Positions 50,305-62,432 of a stretch of DNA of 64,000 nt are shown one piece after another. Origin of the DNA: Alligator mississippiensis (Eukaryota; Chordata; Crocodylia; Alligatoridae). A model generated the notes under the pieces. The model worked only from the letters and a program-made list of their open reading frames with translations. It did no database searches and was not told where the DNA came from. Every line of letters begins with the position of its first letter. Within the stretch, counting starts at the first letter, position 1. Made by a program: the position numbers and the translations under genes. The stretch lies in NCBI RefSeq assembly GCF_030867095.1, contig NC_081827.1, positions 217,065,810 through 217,129,809 of the forward strand, given 5' to 3'.

Positions 50305-53091
50305 CTAAATCTGCTCTCTGCAGCTTGTGGCCATTATTTCTTGTAACCCCTGGGGGCGCCTTGGTGAATAAATCCTCACCAATTCCCTTCTGTGCCCCGT
50401 GATGAACTTATAGGCAGCCACAAGGTCACCTCTCAACCTTCTCTTGTGGAGGCTGAAAAGGTCCAGTTTCTCTAGTCTCTCCTCGTAGGGCTTGGTCTGT
50501 AGGCCCTTAACCATACGAGTGGCCCTTCTCTGGACCCTCTCCAGGTTATCCGCATCTCTTTCGAATTGCGGCGCCCAGAATTGCATGCTGTACTCCAACT
50601 GCGGTCTGACCAACGCCCGATAGAGGGGAAGTATCACCTCCTTGGACCTATTCGTCATGCATCTGCTGATGCACGATAAAGTGCCACTGGCTTTTCTGAT
50701 GGCTTCGTCACACTGCCGACTCATGTTCATCTTAGAGTCCACTAGGACTCCAAGATCCTTTCCACTTCCGTGCCACCCAGCAGGTCATTCCCTAGGCTGT
50801 AGGTGTGCTGGACATTTTTCCTCCCTAGGTGCAGCACTTTGCATTTCCCCTTGTTGAACTGCATTCTGTTCTTTTCTGCCCACTTGTCCAACCTATCCAG
50901 GTCTGCCTGCAGCTGTTCCCTTCCCTCCGGTGTGTCCACTTCTCCCCATAGCTTTGTGTCATCTGCAAACTTGGATAGAGTACATTTCACTCCCTCGTCC
51001 AAGTCACTGATAAAGACATTAAAGAGTATCGGTCCAAGGACTGAACCCTGCGGGACCCCACTGCCCACACCCTTCTAGGTCGAAGCCGAACCATCCACCA
51101 CGACCCTCTGGGTGCGACCCTCAAGCCAATTTGCCACCCACCGGACTGTGTAGTCATCCAAGTCACAGCCTCTTAACTTGTTCACCAGTATGGGGTGGGA
51201 TACCGTATCGAAGGCCTTCCTGAAGTCTAAGTATACGACATCCACTCCTCCTCCTGTGTCCAGGCGTTTCATAACCTGGTCATAAAAAGAGACTAGATTG
51301 GTCAGGCACAATCTGCCTGCCACGAACCCGTGCTGGTTTCCCCTCAGCATAATTTGTCCTGCCGGGCTCTCGCAAATGTGAGCCTTGATAATTTTTTCAA
51401 AGACTTTGCCAAGGATGGAGGTGAGACTGACTGGCCTATAGTTGCCCGGGTCCTCCTTCCTCCCCTTCTTGAAAATGGGGACCACATTGGCCCTTTTCCA
51501 GTCCTCCGGGACTTGGCCCATGCGCCACGAGTGTTCAAATATTCCCACCGGTGGCTCTGCAATGATGTCAGCCAGTACCTTCAGCACCCTCGGATGGAGC
51601 TCATCCAGGCCTGCTGACTTAAAGGCATCCAGTTCTTCCAAGTGACTCTGCATCATCTCAGGGTCTACACATGGAAGTCTGGCGCCTTGCTGCTGCCTCT
51701 CTACAACCCCACTGAGAGACTTGTCGTGCCCCTCGCTTAGGAACACTGAGGCAAAGAACTCATTGAGGAGTTCAGCCTTGTCCCCCCTGTCCGTCACCAA
51801 TTGTTTCTGCCCATTTAGCAGGTGTCCTATTCCTCCCTGGGCTTTCCTTTTACTCCCTATATATCTAAAAAACAATTTCTTGTTGTCCTTTACTTGGGAT
51901 GCCATCCTCAGCTCCATGGTAGCTTTGGCCCGTCTAACTGCCTCCCAAAAAGCACGAGCAGAGGAGGTATATTCGTCTTTAGTGATCTCTCCCTGTTTCC
52001 ACTTTCTATGTGCTCCCCTTTTGGCCCTTAGGCTGCCCTGGATTTCTCTGGTCAGCCAGGGAAGCCTCTTGGCCCCTTTCCCTCTTTTGCCCCGCATGGA
52101 GATCATCTCGCTTTGTGCCCAAACGATCGTTTCCTTAAGGCACAGCTACCCTTCTTGGGCTCCCATCATTTCAAAACTCCTACTCTGCAGTGCGTCCTTG
52201 ATTAATTGCCTGAGTTAATTTAAATCAGCTTTCCTAAAGTCTAGCACTTTCACCCTACTAGTTACCTTATCCACTCGATGTCTTATGGTGAATTCTATTA
52301 TTAGGTGATCACTGTCCCCCAGATGGCTACCGATCTGGAGGTCCCCTACCATGTCATCCCCCATTGCCAATACCAGATCCAGTATGGCATTCCCCCTAGT
52401 GGGACCATGCACCTCCTGTGTCAGGTGGAGGTCCTGTACACAGGTTAGAAACCTGCGTGAGCGGTGGGAGTGCCGTCTGGGTCTCCCAGCAGATGTCTGG
52501 GTAGTTTAGGTCCCCCATGACTACCGCCTCTTTAGCTTTTATGGTCTCCGAGAGCTGCCTCAGGAGCCTCAAATCTATTTCTTCCCCTTGGTGTGGGGGT
52601 CTGTAGCAGACCCCTACCACCAAATCCCTTTCTCCTTGCCCCCCATGTAGCCTAACCCACAATCCTTCTACTTCCTCATCCTTGGATTCTGTCTTGATGA
52701 GGTTTGACGTATATTGCTCATTGACATAGAGCGCAACCCCTCCCCCTTTTTTCCCCACTCTGTCCTTTCTGTACAATCTATAACCCTCAATATGTACCGC
52801 CCAGTCATGGGACAAATCCCACCAGGTTTCCGTTAGCCCTACTAAGTCGTAGGTGTTTTGTGCAAGCAGGAGCGCTAGTTCATCCTGCTTGTTTCCCATG
52901 CTCCTAGCATTAGTATATAGGCACTTGAGCCCTGCAACAGGTGCCTTTGCTGCCCCCCCACTCCAAGTCCCAAGGGGCCCCTTATTTCTTACCTTCTCGT
53001 TTCTTACCTGTTCTGTAGTGCTGGCCACCCTGCGGCTTGCAGGTTCCCAATGTTCTCTTTCTTCAGGCTGGGCTGTCCTTGTGGGTGCCAC
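50305..53091 (-). pseudogene. CR1 ORF2 (endonuclease, RT), near-complete but interrupted
   Basis: The endonuclease frame (53091-52396) has LKCLYTNARSMGNKQDELAL, LVGLTETWWDLSHDWAV, GGGVALYVNEQYTSNL and MGDLNYPDICWE; the following frame keeps the GDSDH catalytic box. The RT frame (52106-51075, 343 codons) has LPWLTREIQGSLRAKRGAHR, ELHPRVLKVLADIIAEPPVG, VPEDWKRANVVPIFKKGRKE, NYRPVSLTSILGKVFEKIIK and YLDFRKAFDTVSHPILVNKL. The next frame (51068-50742) has [20 protein letters not shown] and catalytic FADDTKLWG. The C-terminus continues at 50742-50305. In-frame stops occur near 52217, 52152 and 51076, and frameshifts near 52400 and 50745. All catalytic boxes remain recognisable. Confidence 0.94.
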
Positions 53092-53149
53092 ATGGTTTGG
53101 TGGTCCGCAGCTTCCCCCGCCCTCATCTTCCCCTCCCCCCGGTGAGCCT

Positions 53150-53297
53150 AGTTTAAAGCCCGCCGGAGGAGATCTGCCAACCTAGAAGAAAACACACGCT
53201 TACCTTTAGGGGACAGGTGAAGCCCATCCCAACTGAGCATGTCCCTTGTTGTGATGTGCAGGTCATTGTCCAGGAAGCCGATGTATCCTTTGCTAAT
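53150..53297 (-). pseudogene. CR1 ORF1 C-terminal fragment
   Basis: The minus strand reads IGFLDNDLHITTRDMLSWDG, then LHLSPKGKRVFSSRLADLLR, then a stop. The D-x-x-H-like block (SWDGLHLSPKG) is the C-terminal catalytic motif of the CR1 ORF1 esterase-type domain. Only about 45 codons are present because the insertion is 5'-truncated. It lies directly before the ORF2 start, as in complete CR1 elements. Confidence 0.85.
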
Positions 53298-53299
53298 AT

Positions 53300-56200
53300 T
53301 TACAGAAATATGAAAACCTAAATATTAAAAATAAAATGGAGAAATGAGTTATTATGACTTTGGGCCCCATTCTGCACTATGTATACTCAGACCCTCTGAA
53401 ATTAATTGAAGACATGCCTGGAAAAGGAGATCAGGATGCAGACTCATGTACCCATGTCAAAGCTCACTGAAATCAGTGGGGCTTCACTTCTGTGAAAGGG
53501 TCTGTTTGGCCACATATCTGCTGCATCTTTATAAAAGTTAGGTGGACACACTCTCTCCATTATGCACAGACATTGACTCTGCCTGTATTTTTGGATTGCT
53601 GTCTGAAAGGAATATTTGGCTGCCTGCCCTTGATGGCCTTTATCCAGGAAAGCTTTGTAATACTTATACTTTTTAAGTACATAAATAGTTCCACTGATAT
53701 CAATTTGGAATAATGATGTGCTGAAGTTACAGACCTGGTCAATAGCTTTGCTGGACTGGGGTCTATATGGATATTAAAAGCATTATATCATAGATAATGG
53801 GTACAGTATTTGGGACCACTTCTTGCCACAGCTTCTGAGTCTTTCTACAATTCTGATGGTGTGAAGCATCTATCATGCTGTAATAAGGACAACCAGGAAT
53901 AGGGAATCCTGGGTGAAGCACACATGTTGTGTCAGCTCACATCTCCTCCACCGCCTTCTCAACCTCCAGCAAAAGGATGTGACCAATAGAAAGGGATGCA
54001 TCTCAGGCATCTCTGCTGCCTAGTAATTATTCCCATAGTCCATGGAAACTATTAGTAGTCAGGTGTAAATTAGAGTATTTGTGCCTTAGAGGTCTCTTAG
54101 ATGCCTTGAGTTATGGAGGAATAGTAGTAATAACAACATGTAAGAAACCAGAATAAAAATATGCATAATACAACAGAAATAAAAGGGCAATATCAAAGTA
54201 ATCAATAAGAATAACATACATCTGTGTGAATAGCTCCAAGTATCAATACTGTTTTATTTACATGTTCCCTGTTTCTGTGTTGAATTCATGCAGGAAATAG
54301 CATTTTTTTTTACTATGAAATATGTTGTTAAAAGAACTTAAACCATTGTACTTATTTTGAAACAAAACTTCAGTATTTTAAAATATGATTAGTCAATATT
54401 ATGGTCTCAGTCAATAATCAAAATCTTTTTTTTGTCTGGGTTTTCATTTGTGTGTTTGTTTCTTACCTGCAAGAACTATTTATATAGGAGTTGATTCAAC
54501 TGGAGGTCAGGATAGTTTGAAATAAAGATGCTCAGGCTGTAAATTGATTCATTGGCTTTACCAGTAGGTGGAGCTGCACTGTTAGGTGCTGCCTTATTTT
54601 TCCCTTTTCCTTTCCCCACCTCTCCTAATAAGCTGTTTTCTGATATATGTTGGGTACCATAGAGTGAGTCTGAGAACAGGAAGCGGAGGCAGAAGCAGAG
54701 AGCATTCTGGAAAGGTCTCTGTGCTTTCTTTTCCACTGTGAATACAGAAATTTTAATTAATCTGTAAAGCTTTGTGGCCAGAAATCTGGATAATTTCAGA
54801 AGGTGGCACATTATAGCATCACATCATTTTTGGATGCTGGGTTTTGCTGTGATTTGTCATTCTCTTTTCATCAGGTAAGCTGGCAAGACATTTCATCTTG
54901 TATATAATAAATCTCAGCCATATGACCATTTTCACATGTAAAAATCATATTATACAATCTGATTTGTTGTGAAAATGAAGGAAAAGAAGGGAAAGGGTAA
55001 TTCAAAGCCATTTTGAATTGACTGTTTGTGGTGATGGTGTGGTTTTGCACCTACTTCTTTTCCAAAAGCGAGCCTTGCAGTATAAATATGATACTGTGAT
55101 ACAACTGTCTAATTTGCAAAATAATTTTCTCTTTAAAAGTAGGTATTTTATTATAATTTAGGTATATATTTATTTGATTGGCATGTAGCTTTTGTGTCCC
55201 CGGAGGTGGTCATATAGCTCCTTAGGAAGAAGAATAAATATACTAGTACCCAGCATTTAATTAACGAGGCTATAAAATTTTAGGTGTATATATACATGGG
55301 TATTATACTGTATATGGATTGTATATACAGTTTTCAAACTGTCAGTGTCAAATATAAATTACTAGGTTATTAAAAGGTATTTAAGGAAATGTTTTCCTTT
55401 TGTGCAATTATCTTTTTCATGGAATACAGGTTGTATGCCTGTACATATGAAAGGAGAGGTTTAACAACTATTAATTAAGCAAAGGTTCACATTGATGATA
55501 AAACTGACATTGCTTTACATATACTTGTTAAATAGACTGTTTTCAAGGAAGCAATCAAAAGAGGTGTTTCTGTCTTCTATTTTATTCTCTATTCAGCTTC
55601 CCTCAGTACATTTTTTATTAGTCATAATTACAGGATTCAATACCAGGGGGAAAAGGGAAAATATCCATTGGATATCACTTTATGAAACAGAATTATATTT
55701 TAATAAGCATTTCTACAACATTGTTTTCAAAGGTAAGTTCTGATAAAAACAAAACTATAGGGAACATGTTGTTTATAAAGCAGGGTCTCTCCTTGCATTC
55801 ATTTTAGGCAATGACAATTTTAGATTAGTATGGAAAGCAGGACTGAGTTGGACAGCAACTTCCGAGGCCTGTGTTTGAAGTGAGGGTCTAGAAGAACAGA
55901 GTTCATGATTGTGTTTGTATAAGGCCCAGCTTGAGGCAGCTTTAGCTTTTACTTCATAATGCAATACAAATAAATTAAAAACTAACAATGATTTAAAGAC
56001 CATGGCATCATTCATCTCTCTTATTTGATGCATAAAGAACACTATTTAGATAATGACTTCTTGATGCTGCCAATCTTTTTAGCAGTTGCCCTGTCTTAAA
56101 TTTCCATTTGGGGGTGGATGAGAAAATTGTCAGAGAGGCTATAAATAGCATGTACAACAATATCTGGAATTCTCAGGCCTCCCTGTCCCCATCCACTGTG

Positions 56201-57057
56201 TGTTTTGGGACTGGATATGTTATAGGAAATGCACTTGTGTTATTAGGTCATAATTTACTCTATGTATCATTTAGATCATGATGGATATAGAAATTAGATT
56301 CAATATTCTGAAGTATTTTTTACATGCTAATGATTGTTAGGAAGGTTAGAGTTTCTTTTTTCATGGAAAATTTAGGCAATGACTTATCTGTTTTGCAGGC
56401 TCCCTTGTGGCTTTTCAATGAGTTCCATTCAATCACTATTACTACCTAGAGTATACTTGTGCAGGAAAGGGTATTAGTGGTAATGTGTTTTTATGAGTGT
56501 GCTGATGATACTGACTCTCTTTCCATATCTGCTTGTGACATTAAATTACCTTCTGTATAATGAAGATTGGAGACTTGGATAAAGTTGAAAGGGTCAGAAA
56601 GCAACAAGGTACATGATGATGAGTAGCATCTGCTTTCTTTCTGTCATGTTCTCATCCTGAATTATTTAACGTTTAAGTGCTATGTATTTAAATACTGTTG
56701 GACCCCAAGATTTCCTTAAGGTCTAAGTAGCAGTAGCTTGCTTGCTTGCTTCCTTCCTTCCAAAGAAAAAGAAATTGTTTGGCACGAAGGTTGTGGACTT
56801 ACTTCTTTTTGGATGCAGACTACCCCACTGTTATCAATGTGTTCTCACCATACAGTCAATATTATAGGAACTTTTTCCTGAATCATGTACATCCCACTAC
56901 AAAAAATAAATGTCACTTTCATAATTATAGAATGTTTGTAATATAAACAGGGGTCAAGATTACTTAAGCTGCTGACCTCTGAAAATGACTTCTGAAAGTG
57001 AGTTTCAAGATGTTAGTGAGGTAGGTTACTTATTGCACAAAGTAGCTCTTTTTCCGG
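53300..57057. other. Non-coding stretch, possible head-to-head intergenic region
   Basis: About 3.8 kb, mostly AT-rich. The segment at 54480-54874 is free of recognised repeats and has a CATCAG/GTAAGC donor-like junction on the plus strand (see the separate entry). No coding exon was recognised; short frames lack domains. Confidence 0.45.
54560..54874 (+). other. Candidate non-coding exon of a rightward gene (SCN3A-like position)
   Basis: Repeat-free stretch with GGAAGCGGAGGCAGAAGCAG and AGAGCATTCTGGAAAGGTCT, ending at TTTTCATCAG/GTAAGCTGG (54874/54875). In mammals SCN3A lies head-to-head with SCN2A, so a 5'-UTR exon on this strand would fit. The junction could equally be a chance match or an acceptor. 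Low confidence. Confidence 0.15.
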
Positions 57058-57069
57058 TACAGTAGAAAC

Positions 57070-57807
57070 TGTCGGAGCCGAGGGGCTGTGGCCAGCAGCC
57101 CAGGCACGTGGGCTGGGGAAAAGGTCGGCACGGCGAACTAAAATTAGGCACTGATGCGTAGAGGTTGATTAAAGATTATTTTACTTACACCGTAGATGGT
57201 TGCGGTGCAGGCAGGAAAAACTTTCTTGAGTTGCAGTTACAAAAAAACCCCAAAAAACACACACATGGAGTTTGCTAGGCTCCACCGAAGACACACGAGT
57301 GGAGTTTGCTAGGCTCCGCTAAACGAACACGAACAGAGCTCTGGATACCACTCACGGAGTTTGCTAGGCTCCATGGACCAACCGAAATGAGAGTCCGAAA
57401 GGTGACTCTCCACGAGCGCGCAGGGCAGGGTACGTCGAGGGATCATGCGGCGACGGGGAGAGGCTAGAGGTTGATCAGGCCCCTGTATCCTCCTCTAAGG
57501 CACACGCGGAGTTTGTCACAGCGTGCTTAGAGTTCTTCACGAGATGGATGTGAAGTCCTCCAACTTGGGTGGAAACTGCTCAAGCCTCTTATACGGCTAG
57601 CAAGCCAATCACTAGCCGCCACGTGGGAATAATTTAGAAACAGCCAATGGTGGGAAACAAATTTACATACGGGTGGCAGGAACTCCTTTGCACTGGGGTT
57701 TTCTCTATGCAACTGAGAATTGCACCGTGCAAAGAAAGCTCCATGTGGCGGGAAATAATTCTGCAGTACCGAAGCACACACAAAATCATACCCTTTGGGT
57801 CATGACA
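57070..57807 (-). mobile_element. Solo LTR, 738 bp, nested in a Tigger-like MITE
   Basis: Begins TGTCGGAGCC and ends GGTCATGACA, with TGTC...GACA inverted ends. GAAAC flanks it exactly (57065-57069 and 57808-57812), a perfect 5-bp target-site duplication; removing it rebuilds the MITE terminus. On the minus strand a GTATAAGAGGC TATA-like motif lies near 57590 and an AAAATAATC A-rich signal near 57175, suggesting minus orientation. GGAGTTTGCTAGGCTCC recurs three times (57264-57377). This is an endogenous retroviral LTR with no coding genes left. Confidence 0.9.
57264..57380. repeat. Tandem repeat of GGAGTTTGCTAGGCTCC inside the LTR
   Basis: Three copies of the 17-bp core, spaced about 40-60 bp apart, each within CACA(C)..GGAGTTTGCTAGGCTCC contexts; a fourth partial (GCGGAGTTTGTCAC) lies at 57505-57520. 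The core is a partial palindrome (GGAG...CTCC). Confidence 0.85.
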
Positions 57808-58484
57808 GAAACCTCATAAATCCAGCATGCTCAAGATCAAGCACTTGCCAGAAAGTAGAAAATTCTGAATTTTTTAAAGGAGTGGTGGCTAGTCATGGAG
57901 TGGGGCGGGGGACAGGGAGGCAGGAGTGGCAGCCAGTTCAGAAGCAGTAGCCACCCACAGAGTGGCGGCACAGGGTGATGAATGGCGGCGTCATCCACCG
58001 TGTGCAAGCTTCCCCTTCTGCTGCTCTGAGACTGGCCACCACTACTCCCCAGTGTAGTGTATTTTTAAAAGATGCTGGATTGTTGAGAATTCCGGATTTT
58101 TGCTATCCAGATTTATGAGGTTATACTGTATGGTTTTTCCCAGCAGCTGGTAATTAGCAATGAATATAGCACTGCATTGTTCCTATCATCACCATCTTGC
58201 AGATTGGTAATAAAATACTATGTTACTAGTTCACGCAGGCTGAAGCCACAGAAACAGGTTTATACCCTGTGCAACTAGACCTCAGCCAGTCAGGCTTCCT
58301 GAGGTGTAAATCAAAGTAGAACCGGGACAGAGAAAACTGCATTTTTATCCCTGGAAAGTTGCTGCTACTCATTCTGATAGCTGTTGCCAACAGATTAAAA
58401 AAAAAACAACTTTGGGTTGATCCACAGATATAAGTAGGCGCTCATTCCTATTTGGGTGTTAAACTCCTGCTGAAATAAATGGGC

Positions 58485-58850
58485 AGACACGGTTTTTTGG
58501 GTGAATCTGATATCTTTTATTAGAACAACTTAAATAGTTGGAAAACAATTATTAAGCAAGCTTTCGGCTTCAAAAACCCTTCGTCAGGCTAAGGAAGTTT
58601 CTGCAGTTGGTGTGTGCTCTTCCTGGATGGAATGAAAAGTAAAGAAGCCAGAGGCTGGGCGGTATGCATACAAGACAGGCAGTCAGTGAAACTGTAGATT
58701 GAGGAATCAATGGGTGAGAGACAGGCTGGGGGGGGAGGGGGGAGAAGAGAGAGAAGGAGGATGAATAGCGGAGAGATACCTGGGGAGTCAGATGTCAGGC
58801 AGGTTATAATGTGTCATAAATCCAATGTCTATATTTAGTCCATGATTTGC
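58485..58850 (+). repeat. Fuller copy of the 'CTTTTATTAGACCAACT' repeat family
   Basis: GATATCTTTTATTAGAACAA, TAGTTGGAAAACAATTATTA, CAAGCTTTCGGCTTCAAAAA and CCCTTCGTCAGGCTAAGGAA line up with 10620-10710. A G-rich run (58727-58742) and GAGAGAAGGAGG purine stretch follow. Confidence 0.65.
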
Positions 58851-59831
58851 TGAAATAAATGGCATTCTCTTGTAATTAATGAGAGTTAGGTGCCTAGATA
58901 AGAATGCAGCTCTTTTTCATTAGAACTGTTTGCCATTCCAGTTACTGATCTCTCCTATCGAGCTTATCCGCACTTGGAAAACCTTTTCTCCAATTACTTT
59001 GTATCTGCAGTATGTCATTTTAATGATATCTTTGCTTGTCTGATCTTCCTTGTCATTGGCTTATGATCAGACAGGAGCAAAGACATTCTCAATTGAATGA
59101 GAACAGTTAAGACAGGAGCTACATTACATCTTACTATCAACACATAACAGGAACAATTTATGCTCTCGGCTTGCCATAACATCGATGGCATATGCTTTAT
59201 AGAATAAGCAGAGATAAACTGATCTGAATTTTTAAAAAACTGTCAAACTCTGGGCTGCTGAATTTACATTATCTCTAACTTGTTTTCTTTATTCAACAAT
59301 GAAGTTTTATGATAATTAAAAAAAAATAAAACGCAATGATATTTTGTTTAAACTTAAACAAAGCTACATATCTGTAAATGTAGCCTCCAACTGTGGGAAA
59401 GCTATATATAACCAAAACTATTGTTTCTTAAACTCTGTTGGTTGTTACAATAATCCATTTAAAATTCATCACCAAACCTGATTTCAGGACAAGTTCTTCT
59501 GTGTAATGTACAGTAGTTAAAAGGAGCTCTTAAACTTGTGAGAGTCAACAAGTAAAGTTGAAGAAAGCCATATACTTACATCTAGTCACATGTTTTGTAT
59601 TATCTTTTCTGGTATAGATATATATTCAGTGGCTATGGTTCTCTTCTTAAACTAGTGTAACCTAGAAAGGATTCCACTGAAGTCAATGGAGTTACATCGG
59701 TATGAAACTAATAAGAGTTATCAGGAATCAATCCAATTGTTTGTGTTCTCACTAACTTGATAGTAGTCAAACTAGTTATAATTAAGATGCTCATATAATA
59801 ACAAAAGGTGGACAGGGATAACATGGTGATA
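58851..59831. other. Non-coding stretch, nothing recognised
   Basis: About 1 kb of AT-rich sequence between two repeats. No coding exon, RNA gene or transposon end identified. Confidence 0.5.
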
Positions 59832-60126
59832 CAGTATAACCTCATAAATCCGGATATAAAACATCTGGAATTCTAAAAAATCTGGCACATTTAAAAAAAT
59901 ACACTACATCGGGGAGTAGTGGTGGCCAGTCCCAGAGAGCAGTGGAGGGGGAGCCGCCATCCAACACACCCCTCCATGTGTGGCTGCTACTCTGGGACTG
60001 GCTGCCGCTACACACCACGCACACCCCCCCCTCTGTGGCTGGCTGCTCTGGTTTAAAAAATCTGGCATTTTCAAATTTCCAGCAGGTGCTCTGTCCCAAG
60101 AATGCCAGATTTATGAGGTTATACTG
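59832..60126. mobile_element. Tigger-like MITE, 295 bp, intact ends
   Basis: A perfect 19-bp terminal inverted repeat, CAGTATAACCTCATAAATC, with TA duplicated on both sides (59830-59831 and 60127-60128). ATCTGGCA / TGCCAGAT subterminal motifs are also inverted. Interior GC-rich and non-coding. Superfamily Tc1/mariner, Tigger-like by terminus and TA duplication. Confidence 0.92.
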
Positions 60127-60129
60127 TAA

Positions 60130-61119
60130 TGTATGTTTAGAAATGCATGCACTTGATAAATAAACCAGAGATCTAGGGCTTATTTGTATACAGTTCATTT
60201 TCCCATTTTTGATTCTCTAACGAGTCATAGTTCTGGTTTTATGGTATCAATAATATAATAGTCTATTTTTCCAATAAGGTGATGTCACAAATACACATAT
60301 TTTAGTTCAGAATTATGTGGGAATGGAAAGTGAAATGTGTGGAGCAAATTCTTTTTCTAACTGATTTTTTGTAGTGACAGTGGGTGCTAGGCCACATACG
60401 AGTAAAAGTAAAAACAATTATATGTTCTGCTTAGGATAAAGTACTAATAAGTATATACAACTGTCTTAGAGTTTACTAGATTACAGTTAAAATCACTGCC
60501 AGCACTGTATGTGTATAGAGGAAAAATAAGTAGAGGAAAGAAAGCAAGGAAATAATACAGTAAGAGAGCAGATTTTCCAGTCCATTAAGGCAGCTTTGTG
60601 CTAGTCTCCAGTACAGAGTGGCCCTAAAGCCAGGTTAGCCTAATCATGGGAAGATAACTTCAGAAATTAAAAACTGCAGTTACAGCTCCTATACAATTAT
60701 GTTTCTCTGCTAGCTATTGGCTGGAGTTTTCCCCATGTACTGGTAATCCCTGACTGAGGCAATGGCTCTCTGGGACCATGGACAGCTTCTGTAATTTTAG
60801 ATGAGCCCTTAGGCTGCTCTGACTTCTATGAGGGAAAACAAGGAGTATCCTACTGTATAGCAAACTCAGGATTGGTGTGGTTTAAAGGTGTTTTGGTACA
60901 CCCTGCCCTCCCCCCCAGGTTACACTAGGCACTGTTTACCAGTAGCCAACAATTAAGGCCTATATGTCATGATGTTTTTTTAGGGCCTATCAATTCTGTG
61001 ATCTTGCTTTCATTAATTTGCAAAGTAAAAGTAGAAGCTGCAAGTTCTTTTCAACCTGTAGACACAAAGATAGTTTCTTTGTTTCAGGGTGAGTTGTTTG
61101 GTAAAAAGGGTAACCTCAA
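60130..61119. other. Non-coding stretch, nothing recognised
   Basis: About 1 kb, AT-rich, with a short C-run at 60909-60916. No gene or complete element recognised. Confidence 0.5.
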
Positions 61120-61262
61120 AGTACCAGAGTCTCCAACTTAATTTTAATGTAATCAGTCCAAAACAACTATGTAGTTGGTCCAATAAAAGATATCAGTCCA
61201 AGAAATTCTTGCCTCTCATGTAATGTCTGGATTCACAGTTACAACACCACTCTTACAGCACA
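61120..61262 (-). repeat. Inverted partial copy of the 'CTTTTATTAGACCAACT' family
   Basis: The minus strand reads TGCTGTAAGAGTGGTGTTGT, then AAGAATTTCTTGGACTGATA and CTTTTATTGGACCAACTACA, the same order as in 46195-46400. Confidence 0.65.
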
Positions 61263-61417
61263 ATTCAAATAAGGAAAGTTGATAGTTTAAAAATATATCA
61301 GTGTTAAAATGAAAATGTATTTTGTCAAAACCATCTCTCCATAAATTGTCATTATAAGACAACTAGATAAATGAACCAGGGCTTTACTGAGCTCACTTTT
61401 TGCATCCTCCTTTATAT

Positions 61418-62044
61418 CAGGGGTGTCAACCATTGCATAGAGCCACTCCATCCAGCCCTCAGTGCTGCCCCTGGGTTAGAGCAGAACCATATAATACATG
61501 CTGGGCCAGCCCCATGGGCTGGGCTTGGGGGACATGCCGCACAAGGCCCCCACCCTGGCTGCTCTGAGACTGCACTGCAAGGGTTGGCACATGTGGCATA
61601 GATCGCAGAGTGTCTGGAATGGACAATGTCTGCAGCTCATTCACACATTCTGGTCAGGGACATGTGGTATGCTGGCAGCTCCAGGACTGCTGCCTGGGGT
61701 ACCTGTGCTGCATGGGACATTCAAGTGAGGGGTGCAGCATGGTTCCCAGAGCAGGTGCCCGATGTAGCACAGTCCAGCTGGGGCAGGCACCATGTACCAT
61801 GCAGCACCCACTCAAGCTGGCCTGGGATCTGCTCTACATGACCTCAGCCAGACCGCACCATATACATAGCCTTTTCCAGCCACTCCAGAATTTGTGTTGC
61901 ACACAGCACAGGTCCAAGACTGTCTGGAGCAGGCACTGGATCTGGTATGCTGGGAAGGAAAGAGCAAGGATCGGAAGGGAGAGGGTGCATGGTCTGATCC
62001 AGCCCATAGGTTGGCCCATGGGGTTGGATGAGTTTTACACCCCT
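61418..62044. mobile_element. hAT-like element, about 627 bp, decayed
   Basis: Left end CAGGGGTGTCAACC resembles the hAT-Charlie-type end seen at 49533. The inverse of the right end is AGGGGTGTAAAACTC. Flanking 8-mers match poorly, so the duplication has decayed. The interior is GC-rich, non-coding; open frames of 60-169 codons on both strands lack domains. Confidence 0.6.
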
Positions 62045-62432
62045 CCCTTGAATTGTGGTGGTATAGCAAATCCTAAGGAGGATTTTCTCTTGAATCAATT
62101 GAATCTACTGGTCATCTGAAACTTGAATAATACTAAAAGTAATACTGTTTCATTGACAAGCAGGTGCAGTGGTTCCCAGATCAGTTTCCAAAAGGAATGA
62201 AACTTGTCAAGGGTTCCTGAGGTTGATAGAACTATATTATGCTAGCAGGTGCAGTATATGTACCAATATAATTTAAGAATGTCAACAGATATGGTAACTG
62301 TAAAGTATTCAAGCAATGATCACCAGATCTGAGAGCTCACTATGTTTAAAAAAGGAGGGAGTATATTCATTTTAATAAGGTTAACCTTATGCCACAATGA
62401 CAGTGATACAGCTATTTTGTTGAACACATCTT

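Larger units (their letters stand above)
50081..53297 (-). mobile_element. CR1 LINE, longest copy (3.2 kb), minus strand
   Basis: The 3' end is at the left (TTCATAGATGTTAGGGTCGG AAGGG-type CR1 tail). It contains nearly all of ORF2 plus the C-terminal end of ORF1 at the right, where it is truncated inside ORF1. Only a few lesions break the reading frame, so it is among the younger insertions here. It lies antisense to any rightward SCN3A-type gene and in the orientation of SCN2A. Confidence 0.95.
57060..58128. mobile_element. Tigger-like MITE (about 326 bp) interrupted by a solo LTR
   Basis: Left end CAGTAGAAAC at 57060, right end GATTTATGAGGTTATACTG at 58110-58128, the inverse of CAGTATAACCTCATAAATC. 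TA lies on both sides (57058-57059 and 58129-58130), the target duplication of Tc1/mariner-type elements. The interior resumes at 57813 with CTCATAAATCCAGCATGCTC. The same family is intact at 59832-60126. Confidence 0.82.
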
